Shown piece after piece: positions 51,401-58,745 of a DNA stretch of 64,000 nucleotides. Below the pieces are notes generated by a model. That model worked only from the letters and a program-made list of their open reading frames with translations. It was not told where the DNA came from and did no database searches. Position 1 is the first letter of the stretch. Every line of letters starts with the position of its first letter. Made by a program: the position numbers and the translations under genes. This DNA comes from CATQHW01 sp965215345 (GTDB lineage Bacteria > Spirochaetota > Spirochaetia > SZUA-6 > Bin103). Location: positions 3,038,001 through 3,102,000 of the forward strand of contig CBDCDL010000002.1 in the NCBI GenBank assembly GCA_965215345.1, written 5' to 3'.

Positions 51401-51543
51401 ACACTCTGGAGGTGGGGTTCACGTTGACCTTCGAGGATCGGCTGCCGATGCAGGGCGACGCGCCGGAGAAGCTCACCGACCGCCTGTCACGGTTCGCGAG
51501 CGGGGCCGCCTACGTATCGGCCACCGCCGAGGCGCGGGCGTGA
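48445..51543 (+). CDS. DUF499-family AAA+ ATPase (phage-defence associated)
   Basis: A 1032-aa protein of the DUF499 family. It starts IFETCRPRADILAGSVADADFAADLAQVIGG. The Walker A-like DTSYGGGKTHGLIALVHAVRG is near residue 85 and Walker B TLILLDELSVYLRK near residue 211. FETILFPGGPFDVPDEV follows in the middle of the protein. The C-terminal part has a Pro/Gly-rich linker (about 840-890). DUF499 ATPases are encoded beside DUF1156 methyltransferases in phage-resistance loci, and a DUF1156 gene is present at 63.4 kb. Residues ~114-129 are encoded by palindromic repeat copy C. The next gene overlaps its stop. Confidence 0.9.
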   Translation: MTIPTIFETCRPRADILAGSVADADFAADLAQVIGGRAGDEYGDPARFFARTWPTRGLKNLLANVCRRLSGAGGEAAAIFRLDTSYGGGKTHGLIALVHAVRGVPDASGAAPARSHVGGAAEASIRQAPIGEFLDPGLLPAGPVRVAAFDGENADPANGRALGDGVLARTPWGEIAYALAGTAGYERVRNSDAQGIAPGAETLRELFGGRPTLILLDELSVYLRKVQRIDHARDQLTAFLTSLFKAVEGEPNAALVYTLAIGKDGRATDAYGEEHQFIGDRMAEAESVSARKATLLNPTEEDETIQVLRRRLFERVDGASVPAVVAAYQERWAAHGDALDHDAAHPHTAETFRAGYPLHPEVLETLTGKTATLGNFQRVRGMLRLLACTIAHLWQVRPADATAIHLHHVDPGHEPIRQEIVTRLGQTAYLPAIANDVAAGGSEGRALAQEIDAAHHGGMPPYGAYVARTIFVHTLAFNDPLKGVSAERLRYSVLGPTTDVSFIEQARKRFVTDSAYLDDRPGAPMRFLAEANLRQIIRREEQHVDAGDARAELNDRIRRIFTGGTFETILFPGGPFDVPDEVGDGRPRLIVLAYDGVSIGASVDSVPELIERIHTRRGAEGAQLRVLRNNVVFVVADDARKVEMRRAAVRRLALLGLQRAERLADLAEHQQAKIRELEAGSEHALAIAIQQCYRHLFYPSRNRIGTSGPDLAHSAIDLHATSDQPGAGQQQVVRALRDLGKLRLAEDEPDSPTYVRDRTPLRHGQMTTLALREEFRRDPTLPILSGDDIFIRGIRRGVEQGDYVYRRGELLCGPGDPAVSIMIDEQAVVLTMAYARNRGIWPRPEPATPAGGYGADPEDDGRGKPHIRDPGPSPDHTKGDPPRRAPGSVTAEGVLRDALVRLWEQARAQGMVAVGVLSIRMFEAGDAFRLLGTIGAVSGADKEVKITGGYETRDGGSFELEFTGPVADAQPVREFLEPQLRATDTHTLEVGFTLTFEDRLPMQGDAPEKLTDRLSRFASGAAYVSATAEARA
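48785..48830 (+). repeat. Palindromic dispersed element, partial copy C (inside DUF499 gene)
   Basis: GGAGTCATGTCGGAGGTGCC...CAATCCGACAGGCTCC resembles hairpin 1 of copies A and B, especially the GTCGGAnGTGCCGC stretch of copy A. The second hairpin is absent. It is read in frame as ARSHVGGAAEASIRQAP. Confidence 0.5.
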
Positions 51544-52085
51544 TGGCGAGTCCGCTGCCCCTCGCGCCGATTGAGCCACCGGAGTCGGCGCCCCGGTACG
51601 AGGTACGGGTGCGCCGGCACGGACCGGCCGATACGGAGTACGCGATCTGGCGGATGCCGTCGGCGGCGACGCCTCATCTGACCGTCGCGCAGCGCATCGC
51701 CCGGCTGCGCGGCGCCAATCTGGACCTTATCGAGCACCGCGTGTTGCGCCTGCTGGCCCGCTCCGGGGTGCGGCTCGGTCCGAGCACCGGCGACGACGAC
51801 AGCGGCTATACCCTCCCCGAAGAGGTCGCGCTGATGCTGGGGCTCCTGTTCCGCGCCCTCGCACCGATGCGGAACCGGGTCAACATGCGAGCGGTAGTCG
51901 AGGGCATCGAGACCATGCGGCACGAGGAAGTGGCCTACTGGGCAGGAATGGCGCTCCATCGCAGGCATCCGCGCCGCGTGCTGATGGCGTTGCGCATCCT
52001 GCTGACCGACGGGGCGGCAAGATCGGTCGGCGCCCCACGGGCGGACGGGCGCGCTGCCGGCGCCCGAGCCGGGAAAGGAGCATGA
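51543..52085 (+). CDS. Small accessory protein of the DUF499 locus
   Basis: A 180-aa protein: MASPLPLAPIEPPESAPRYEVRVRRHGPADTEYAIWRM..., then RIARLRGANLDLIEHRVLRLLARSGVRLG, YTLPEEVALMLGLLFRALAPMRNRVNMRAVVEGIETMRHEEVAYWAGMALHRRHPRRVLMALRILL. It is mostly helical with no catalytic motif. Its start (ATG 51543, or GTG 51540) overlaps the DUF499 stop codon, so translation is coupled and the product probably works with the ATPase. I recognise the context but not a named family. Confidence 0.7.
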   Translation: MASPLPLAPIEPPESAPRYEVRVRRHGPADTEYAIWRMPSAATPHLTVAQRIARLRGANLDLIEHRVLRLLARSGVRLGPSTGDDDSGYTLPEEVALMLGLLFRALAPMRNRVNMRAVVEGIETMRHEEVAYWAGMALHRRHPRRVLMALRILLTDGAARSVGAPRADGRAAGARAGKGA

Positions 52086-52089
52086 CATC

Positions 52090-52548
52090 TTGAGAATCCG
52101 ACCCGAGATCGACGGAGTGGCGGAGGAAGCTCCGGATCGGCCTGCCGAATTGGAAGAACCGGAAGGGTTGGATGATAAGGACCCATCGTGGGGTGACTAC
52201 CCCCTGGACGAGGTGCTCATCCGCAACGAGAACCGGACGATCTACGACGTGGTGCGGCGGATCAAAAAAGGCCAGTACGTCATGGACCCCGATTTCCAAC
52301 GCGACTTCATCTGGCCGGAGGACAAGCAGAGCAAGCTGATCGAGTCCGTGGTCATGCGCATCCCGCTGCCGGTGTTCTACCTGGCCGAGGACGACGCCGG
52401 CAAGATGATGGTGGTGGACGGCTTGCAGCGCTTGTCCACGTTCCTGCGATTCGTGAGAGGCGAACTGAAACTGCGCCTTGCCGACCGTGCGGAACTGCAC
52501 GGTAAGACATTCGACGATCTGGTGCCGAAGCTGCAGACCCGCATGTGA
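52090..52548 (+). pseudogene. DUF262 protein, truncated N-terminal copy
   Basis: From TTG 52090 it encodes the N-terminal third of a DUF262 (GmrS/ParB-like) protein: SWGDYPLDEVLIRNENRTIYDVVRRIKKGQYVMDPDFQRDFIWPEDKQSKLIE...MMVVDGLQRLSTFLRF. It ends at TGA 52546-52548 right after PKLQTRM. The intact paralogue at 58.7-59.9 kb continues PKLQTRIEDCNLIFYV for about 250 more residues. The nucleotide sequences are nearly identical over ~410 bp. The truncation point coincides with the start of unrelated DNA holding the Rpn-type gene. Confidence 0.85.
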
Positions 52549-52613
52549 TGGACGGACCAGTGCCGGCTCGGTGAGCAAGTGAGTTCGTGACGGGGAATTC
52601 GTCGGGCCTCGGG

Positions 52614-52640
52614 CAGATCGCGACCGGCAGTCCGCGATTT
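52614..52640. repeat. Left 27-bp direct repeat flanking the Rpn-type gene
   Basis: This 27-mer (CAGATCGCGAC...CGCGATTT) recurs at 54040-54066 with 24 of 27 identical bases in the same orientation. The pair brackets the minus-strand nuclease gene. Confidence 0.6.
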
Positions 52641-52785
52641 GGCGAGCGCCGCCAGCCACCGGTGCGCGGCCCGGCAACCGCCCTCCGGGTGCGGCGGCTG
52701 ACCGCTCGTGTGCCGGCGCCGACCGCACGGAAGCTACACCGGTCCACCCGAGCGGCCCCGAGCACGTCTCGCCTGCGCACGGCGG

Positions 52786-53781
52786 TCACCCCGACAGCAC
52801 ACGCCGCACCTCGTCCGCATCCACTGCCAGCGCCGCGGCGATCGCCTCGGCATCCTGCCCCAGGCCATGCAGGCGGCGGATCGCCTGCGCGAGCAGCACG
52901 CGCCGCTCCTGCTCCGCCTGCCGCTGCTCCTGCTCCGCCTGCCGTTGCGCCCGCTCCGCTCGCTGCGCCCGCTGCCGCTCCTGTGCGATAAGGCGGTCGC
53001 GATGCTCCACCTGCCGCGCCAGCAGCATCGAGTCGCGCAACAGCAGGTCCTCCCCCTCCATCGTGCGCCGCACCTCCTCCTCCGCCATCGCCTCCCGCAA
53101 CTGCCGCAGCACGAACCCGCACTCCGCCGGATACTCCCCTTCCTCGATCGTCAGCACGTGCGCGTCACCCCGCCCGTTGCCCTTCACCAGACCCTGGTCG
53201 AAAATCGCCAGCACCCGCTCCAACTCGTCCCGCCGCCGGCTCGCCAGCCGCGGTATCTGGATGATGTGGCTGCGGTGATGGATCCCCTCCACCAGCGGAT
53301 GGCTCGCGGCAAGCTCCCGCCCCGTGCGCCGCTCGGTCACCTGCGGGCAGACGTCGATCACCGTCTCCTCCGACAGATCATCCAGGGCGTAGCCCAGAAG
53401 GTAGATCGTCACGATCGGCACCGCCTCGGTGCGGCCTGACGGATGGGTCAGGATGTTGTCTCGGCTGCCGATCTGCTGGCCCAGGTAGCGCCGGAAACGC
53501 TCGATCACGGTCGGCGCATTGGCCTTCTGAATCTCGATCAGCACCTGCCGCTCGCCGCCGTCGGCAGTGCGCACGCGGGCTGCGAAGTCCATGCGCAGCA
53601 GCGTCAGCGGCAGGTCGCGCTCCGGGGCGCCGGCGGTGCGGCGCACGGCGGTCTCCTGCGGGCTGACGGTGAGCGACTGCACCGCCAGGCCGGTGATCCT
53701 GCCGATCAGCAGGCGGGCGACGCGCTGGTTCTGCATCAGGTACTTGAACACCACGTCGTAGATGGGGTTGGCGACGTCCAC
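52786..53781 (-). CDS. Rpn-type PD-(D/E)XK nuclease / putative transposase
   Basis: A 331-aa protein. It starts VDVANPIYDVVFKYLMQNQRVARLLIGRITGL, the signature N-terminus of the PDDEXK_2/Rpn family. The nuclease core shows MDFAARVRTADGGERQVLIEIQKA (D...ExQ variant of D-ExK). The C-terminus is a long Gln/Glu/Arg-rich coiled coil ending in DAEAIAAALAVDADEVRRVLSG. The frame is open to 54030, but GTG 53781 is where family homology begins. Such proteins promote DNA rearrangement or are carried by small mobile units. The flanking 27-bp repeats fit this. Confidence 0.82.
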   Translation of the reverse strand: MDVANPIYDVVFKYLMQNQRVARLLIGRITGLAVQSLTVSPQETAVRRTAGAPERDLPLTLLRMDFAARVRTADGGERQVLIEIQKANAPTVIERFRRYLGQQIGSRDNILTHPSGRTEAVPIVTIYLLGYALDDLSEETVIDVCPQVTERRTGRELAASHPLVEGIHHRSHIIQIPRLASRRRDELERVLAIFDQGLVKGNGRGDAHVLTIEEGEYPAECGFVLRQLREAMAEEEVRRTMEGEDLLLRDSMLLARQVEHRDRLIAQERQRAQRAERAQRQAEQEQRQAEQERRVLLAQAIRRLHGLGQDAEAIAAALAVDADEVRRVLSG

Positions 53782-54278
53782 GCCGGCATTGAACCTGCGG
53801 TCCGCGCGGCGGGTCAATCGCCTTGCCGGTGTTGCGGATGATCGGTGCGGCGGCGCCTCACTGAGCGGGCGTGCTCCCTGGTGTCTGTTGCCGGGGCAGG
53901 CGGCGCCGGACGCCGGCGCAGGCTCCTGGCGCGCTTCACGAGCCGGCGGGGGCGCGGTGGGCGGCTCCGGGCGCCACGGCCCCAACACCGCTCCTTCGAC
54001 GGGCGACAGGCGGCGGTCGATATCCGTCACGTCCCGCCTCAGATCGCGACTGGCAGCCTGCGATTTCGTTAGCGTGGGATCGTCCTGAGCCCTCGGCTAT
54101 TGCGTGCGCTGTACCTGGAACCTGTCGTTGTCGATAATGGAGGGTGGGAAGTCAAGTAAGGTGCTGACGGCAGTCGACAGCTCCGCGGGTTCCTGCGGCG
54201 GCCCACGTCATGCCGTCGTCGCCGGCTTCCGGCGATCGTCGCTTGGCCCACGCAGACGGCATTTCTCAATCCACCGCC
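53782..54278. other. Region without recognised gene
   Basis: 497 bp between the Rpn-type gene and the 157-aa gene. The minus-strand frame upstream of 53781 is open but Pro/Ala/Arg-rich and unlike the family. The right 27-bp repeat lies at 54040-54066. The sequence around 54100-54160 is less GC-rich and may contain the promoter for the following operon. Confidence 0.4.
54040..54066. repeat. Right 27-bp direct repeat flanking the Rpn-type gene
   Basis: Same orientation as 52614-52640, differing at three positions. It may mark the edge of an inserted ~1.4-kb unit. Confidence 0.6.
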
Positions 54279-54752
54279 ATGACGAATGAACCGGAGATCC
54301 GACTTCACGTCTCCCTATGGCGACCAGCTCGCTTCGAAGGGACCTTCCTGTATCTCACGGGGGGTGCCGACGGCTCCGAACGTTCGGCGCTGATGGACGG
54401 AACGTCAGTTCTGGAGCAGATTCACGCATGGGATCCGGGTCCGTACGACTTCGCGCTGAGTTCGTCCTCTGTAGCCGTAGAACGGATCACGGACCGTCTG
54501 CTGCGACCGTTCGGCGAGCATCGCCGGCCGGCGGAGCGACACGTGCGCCGGTTCCTGGAAGCCGTGACGGAGTTGCTTGACGATCCCGAGGTGCATTCCG
54601 GTACCTACTGGTCCGACGGCGAAGAAACGGTAGCGGCCGGCGATTCGGAACTGAACCTGCGCGTCAACGCCGCCCTCGGTGTGTTGCGCCACTTGCTGTG
54701 GATTGCACGGGTTTACGCCGACGTGCCCGCTGTCTCCGTACTGATCCGATGA
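54279..54752 (+). CDS. Unknown 157-aa protein, first gene of PIN-ATPase cassette
   Basis: A 157-aa hydrophilic protein: MTNEPEIRLHVSLWRPARFEGTFLYLTGGADGSERSALMDGTSVLEQIHAWDPGPYDFALSSSSVAVERITDRLLRPF. It ends with a helical tail (RHVRRFLEAVTELLDDPEVHSG...LGVLRHLLWIARVYADVPAVSVLIR). No family is recognised. ATG 54279 was chosen over 54210 because the upstream codons look non-coding. Its TGA overlaps the next ATG (ATGA), so it is translationally coupled to the PIN-domain gene. Confidence 0.65.
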   Translation: MTNEPEIRLHVSLWRPARFEGTFLYLTGGADGSERSALMDGTSVLEQIHAWDPGPYDFALSSSSVAVERITDRLLRPFGEHRRPAERHVRRFLEAVTELLDDPEVHSGTYWSDGEETVAAGDSELNLRVNAALGVLRHLLWIARVYADVPAVSVLIR

Positions 54753-56803
54753 ACCGGTACGTGCTGCACTCTCCCGAGGATGCCGATGCCACGTTGGCGG
54801 ATCTGCTTCACCAGTCCGCCGTCGCGGGAGCGGGGACGACTACGTTACGGCTGGACATCTGCGAGGACGCCTGTTTCGGGTCCGACTGCTGGGTTTCGGC
54901 GGGGGCCGTAACGCTTCATCCCGAGTCCGCCGACGCTTCGCAGGACAAGGGGGACGGCAAGGCTGCTCTGCAACGCGCGCTCCGCTACGGGTTTTTCGAC
55001 TGGACTCTGCCCGTGCGGGAGTGCTTGGAGGCGGAAGTCGCCGCCGCTCTGGCAAGTTCGGCTAAACGCCAACTCACCTGCAGAGATCGCGCCAGAATCC
55101 GAGAAGCCACCAAGGCGATAGCTCACGTCGCGCTGCGTTGCGGATTGGCCCACCCGCTGATCGACGCGATGACGCTGTCGCGGATGCCGTTCCGCAGGAC
55201 GGTCAGCGTAGTGGCCGACACGTCCGCGGTATTGCAGGGAGGGATCGACTTCGTCGCGCTGCACCTGACCCCCGCGGCGCGCATCACGATTCCGGCCGTG
55301 GTCCACATGGAGATACTTAACCTCGTCGACCGGTACTTCAGCCAGCGGCGCGCGGGCAGACCCAGCGCACAGATGCTCCTGGACCACGTGGCGAGTCAGG
55401 GCGGGCAGCGGGTCCTGCTCAGGCTGGAACGCGACCATCAGCTCGAACGGTCACGGCTCGGCGCCGATCCGCTGCGTGGCATCATCCAGCCTGACTCCGA
55501 TGCTGAGGACAAGAGCCTCGGGCTGCAACGCGTGCAGCGTAGCTTCGCCGATCGTCTCGTACTGGAGACCGCCATCCAGCGCCGCGATCGGGTCGAACCG
55601 AATCATCCGGTCATGCTGATGACGGCCGATCAGGGACAGGCGCGCATGGCGCTGGCAGAAGGCATCGAGCCCATCTTCTTCGATGCAGACGGCGGCTCGG
55701 ACCTGTTCGGCGCTACGCTGAGCGGCGTGACGTTCCGACCGTTCACCGATCGACCGCGTACCCGTGCAGTGGCGCTTACCCACGTCTTGTGGGAACTCGC
55801 CGTGGCCTTCGGCCGCGCTCGTGCGATCAGTGTCCAAACCGGCGCTGCGCTCGAAGTTGCCGCGATCGGAGAAACCTTTTCGTGGCAGCCGTATCACTCG
55901 GTGGATGACCTGCTTTGGACGGCACTGACCGGCACCACTCCTGTGCAGACTCCGGCTCCTGCCCCGATCGGCGAGGTCGGACGCGGCACGAGTCGAGCTC
56001 GTACCGAATCGGCAGCGAGGGCTCGACGTGCCGGTTCGTACAGCTTCAGCCCCGACGCAATGCTCAATCTCATGACTGCGGTCGCCAGCGCGCCGTTGTC
56101 CGACAGTGACGCGATGTCGACCATCAGCGTTCGTTCGATGAGGACCTATGACCAGTACTTCCGTTTCCTGCTGGCCGGCGGCTTCGCGACGCGGCGCGAT
56201 GACCGCCTAAGTGGCACCGAACGTTTGACGGCGCTGCTGCAGAGCATGACGACATCGGCGTTCGACGACATGCAGGAGCTGCTCGCGTGCGTCGCGTCGT
56301 TCAAGGAGTTTCTGAATCGGCTGAGCGTCGGGAATCCCGTGACCAAGGAAGATTCGAGGCTCCGCAGAGTCGCTTTCGCTCCGTACTGTGCGCTCGCCGA
56401 AGCATGCTGCGCCGGTGTGTTGTTCTCGGACTCCGGCATCTTCGCCACGCCCCGGAATCCGCCGCCAGACGAGTTTGCGACGCACGCAATGCAGGCGTAT
56501 GAATCGGTGCGAGAAGGAGAAGACTTCGCGCTCGCGGGCGCTTGGTTGGAGTACTTGGTGCGGCAGACAGGAGTTCATCCGGTGCGCGCTCGGCAGCGGT
56601 TGGCCGAAGCATATCAAGGAGGATACGTGCGCCGATTCTTCGAGGGATCGACCCCTGAGACGCGGTACGAAAGGCGAACGCTCCATGTTCTGCAGGTCGA
56701 TGGCGGCCTTCCCCGTATGAGGCGGATCAATCTCTATCATGGCGACTTCCTGCTGCCGGGACGGGCGGCGGGCAGTATCAGGCTGTCGAGAGGCGCATCG
56801 TGA
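54749..56803 (+). CDS. Large PIN-domain protein
   Basis: A 684-aa protein. Residues ~150-310 have the PIN nuclease pattern: VVADTSAVLQGGIDFV (first Asp), ITIPAVVHMEILNLVDRYF (conserved Glu) and VMLMTADQGQARMALAEGI (third Asp). An N-terminal domain of ~150 residues (MNRYVLHSPEDADATLADLL...) and a C-terminal ~370-residue helical region (SPDAMLNLMTAVASAPLSDSDAM..., EYLVRQTGVHPVRARQRLAEAYQGGYVRRFFEG) are of unknown type. It is probably a metal-dependent RNase or DNase effector. The start and stop both overlap neighbours (ATGA, GTGA), which implies a complex with the 157-aa protein and the ATPase. Confidence 0.75.
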   Translation: MNRYVLHSPEDADATLADLLHQSAVAGAGTTTLRLDICEDACFGSDCWVSAGAVTLHPESADASQDKGDGKAALQRALRYGFFDWTLPVRECLEAEVAAALASSAKRQLTCRDRARIREATKAIAHVALRCGLAHPLIDAMTLSRMPFRRTVSVVADTSAVLQGGIDFVALHLTPAARITIPAVVHMEILNLVDRYFSQRRAGRPSAQMLLDHVASQGGQRVLLRLERDHQLERSRLGADPLRGIIQPDSDAEDKSLGLQRVQRSFADRLVLETAIQRRDRVEPNHPVMLMTADQGQARMALAEGIEPIFFDADGGSDLFGATLSGVTFRPFTDRPRTRAVALTHVLWELAVAFGRARAISVQTGAALEVAAIGETFSWQPYHSVDDLLWTALTGTTPVQTPAPAPIGEVGRGTSRARTESAARARRAGSYSFSPDAMLNLMTAVASAPLSDSDAMSTISVRSMRTYDQYFRFLLAGGFATRRDDRLSGTERLTALLQSMTTSAFDDMQELLACVASFKEFLNRLSVGNPVTKEDSRLRRVAFAPYCALAEACCAGVLFSDSGIFATPRNPPPDEFATHAMQAYESVREGEDFALAGAWLEYLVRQTGVHPVRARQRLAEAYQGGYVRRFFEGSTPETRYERRTLHVLQVDGGLPRMRRINLYHGDFLLPGRAAGSIRLSRGAS

Positions 56804-57930
56804 GCCTGCGCGAGCGCATGCGCGGCGGGGAATCCGAGACTGGCAAGCGGGAGTGGTTCAAGAAGTATGGGGTGCTGGACAACCCGTTCCCCGCCGCCGG
56901 GCAGCCGGTCGGACACCCGCGCAGGGAGGACGAGGTCGATGACCGGGTGGCCGATCGCGTTGGTCAATTCGAAACGGCCGGGCGTCCGTCGCAGGTGGTA
57001 ACGGTGGAGGGGACGCAAGGAGTAGGAAAGACGAACCTGCTGAACTACTACGAAGAGCAGTTCCGCGATTACTACCAAGAAGACAAGGCGTTCTACATAA
57101 TCCGTTACTATCCTGATCCCGAGCCGACGTTCGACACGCTGCTGCGCAAGGTGTTTCAGAATCTGGACGAGCGTCACTTTGCGGCAATGGGCCGGAAGCT
57201 TGCAGCAAGCGGCGTTGACGTACGTAACCAAGCGAAGGAAATCGCGCGCGGCTACGAGGTCAGGATCGTGCTCAACAGCCTGGAGCGCGTTGGCGCAAGT
57301 GAGGAGCTTTCGGAGTGCGCGCGGCTGGCGTTGGAGTGGTTCGTGGGCCTGCGCGTGTTGAAGCGCCACCGTGAGGTCTTGGGCGTGAGCTTTCGCCTGG
57401 ATACCGTCGAATCACGTACTCAGGCGCTTCGCGACATCGTGTACGTGAGCGAGAAATTGGGCTTGTTGAAGGGGATTCTTCTTCTCCTCGACGAACTCGA
57501 AAAGCAGGACTATTCGTTGAGCAAGACCCCCGTGCTGCGCTTTCTGTCGGCCATTCGGGCTCTGATAGATGCCTTGCCGACATGCCTGTTCCTGATGCTC
57601 GCCATGACGCCGCAGGCGCGCATCCGATACTTCGCGATGCTGCCGGCGCTTGCCGGGAGACTCCAGGACAGGATCGAGTTGAAGTCGCTCGGCGATCCGT
57701 CGGAAGCGCAGGAACTCAGCGCATTCTACGTGCAGCACGCGCGCGAGGCGGCGCGCTCCCGCACGCAGATGAGCGATGTGGAGCAAGGCGCCATGCCGTT
57801 CCCGCCCGACGATCGGATAGCCGGCCTGTTCGAGAAGTTGCGCAAGCAATCGGAGGAACGCGGCACGGAAGGTGTGACGCAGCGCGACTTTCTGCATCGC
57901 CTGCATGAAGAGTGGGAGCGTACCGCGTAA
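56800..57930 (+). CDS. P-loop ATPase of the PIN cassette
   Basis: A 376-aa ATPase of the AAA/STAND-like type. NPFPAAGQP precedes Walker A VEGTQGVGKTNLLNYYEEQF (near residue 70). Walker B is ILLLLDELEKQDYSL (near residue 227), and a sensor-like LPTCLFLMLAMTPQARIRYF follows. The C-terminus is helical with basic patches (KLRKQSEERGTEGVTQRDFLHRLHEEW). It resembles ATPases such as those in BREX (BrxC-like) or ORC/Cdc6-type defence proteins only in general layout. GTG 56800 overlaps the PIN gene stop. It likely powers or controls the PIN effector. Confidence 0.75.
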   Translation: MSLRERMRGGESETGKREWFKKYGVLDNPFPAAGQPVGHPRREDEVDDRVADRVGQFETAGRPSQVVTVEGTQGVGKTNLLNYYEEQFRDYYQEDKAFYIIRYYPDPEPTFDTLLRKVFQNLDERHFAAMGRKLAASGVDVRNQAKEIARGYEVRIVLNSLERVGASEELSECARLALEWFVGLRVLKRHREVLGVSFRLDTVESRTQALRDIVYVSEKLGLLKGILLLLDELEKQDYSLSKTPVLRFLSAIRALIDALPTCLFLMLAMTPQARIRYFAMLPALAGRLQDRIELKSLGDPSEAQELSAFYVQHAREAARSRTQMSDVEQGAMPFPPDDRIAGLFEKLRKQSEERGTEGVTQRDFLHRLHEEWERTA

Positions 57931-58052
57931 GCCCGCCGGCGACGCACGCTCACGAGGACACCTTCGTGGCGGTCGAGCGGGCTTGGCGAATTGCCGACTC
58001 ATAGGAGGCATGCCATCCAACAGCTTCACAGCCATCTGCGCACAGAGAATAC

Positions 58053-58421
58053 ATGCCTGACGCCCGCCTGATCGAGCGCTGGCTGCCGATCGCGGCTATT
58101 GGCGAGGAGAGCATCCGCGAACGGCGTTCGATGACGGCGCTGCCCCCGATCTACTATCTGCACGTGTGGTGGGCGCGACGGCCGCTCGCCGGCGCCGCCA
58201 CGCCTGCAAGACCGCCGATCACGATCACCTGCAAGCCGGGCGACAGCCTGGACCACGTCGCGGATGGCAGCATCGACCTGGTGGTGATGGATCCGCCCTA
58301 CTACGACAACGTGATGTACGCCGAGCTGTCCGACTTCTTCTACGTGTGGCTCAAGCGTACCGCCGGTCACGTGTTCCCCGAGGAGGGGTGGTGGGTTGAA
58401 GACCAACGGATTACACCTTAG
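58053..58421 (+). pseudogene. Collapsed DUF1156 methyltransferase copy
   Basis: The first ~48 codons (LIERWLPIAAIGEESIRERRSMTALPPIYYLHVWWARRPL) are almost identical to the DUF1156 gene at 63357. The frame then jumps to a later part of the same family: GSIDLVVMDPPYYDNVMYAELSDFFYVWLKRT, which contains the catalytic DPPY motif IV. The AdoMet-binding motif I (DPTAGGGS) and several hundred residues are deleted, as is the C-terminus. It is not functional as a methyltransferase, and it marks the end of the PIN cassette. Confidence 0.85.
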
Positions 58422-58484
58422 CCTACCCCTCGAGCTGTCCAACCAACCGGGACCACCTCACGGCTGCCGGCGGCCGTGCCGAGC

Positions 58485-58745
58485 AAGGAGCATGACGTTG
58501 AAATCCAACCCGAGATCGACGCAGTGGCGGAGGAAGCGACCATTCCTTGGCCCGGATTGCCGATGGCGATGCGGCTGCGGTGCGGGTAGGAGCCATCTTC
58601 CGTTGGGTGATCGGCTACGAACGTTCTCCTCCCGGTGCGAAGAAGTGGTGTTCCGGATCGTGTTTTGCAATCTTCCGCGGATGACCGAGCGGGACCTTCA
58701 GCAAGGCCGGCAATGGGCGCGCGAGACGTTGCAGGCGTTCAAGCG
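58485..58745 (+). other. Scrambled leader of the DUF262 gene with inserted sequence
   Basis: 58485-58531 repeats the leader of the truncated DUF262 gene (52073-52130; GAGCATGAC..., GTGGCGGAGGAAG). Homology resumes at 58805 (CTCCGGATCGGCCTGCC). The ~270 bp between are absent from the first copy. They encode in one frame a gene tail reading EEVVFRIVFCNLPRMTERDL...WARETLQAFKR, ending in TGA 58747-58749. That fragment is not recognised. Confidence 0.6.

Noticed and set aside
53782..54030. N-terminal extension of the Rpn-type gene to 54030
   Set aside because: The extra 83 codons are Pro/Ala/Arg-rich and precede the conserved NPIYDVVFKYLM start of the family; GTG 53781 is more likely.
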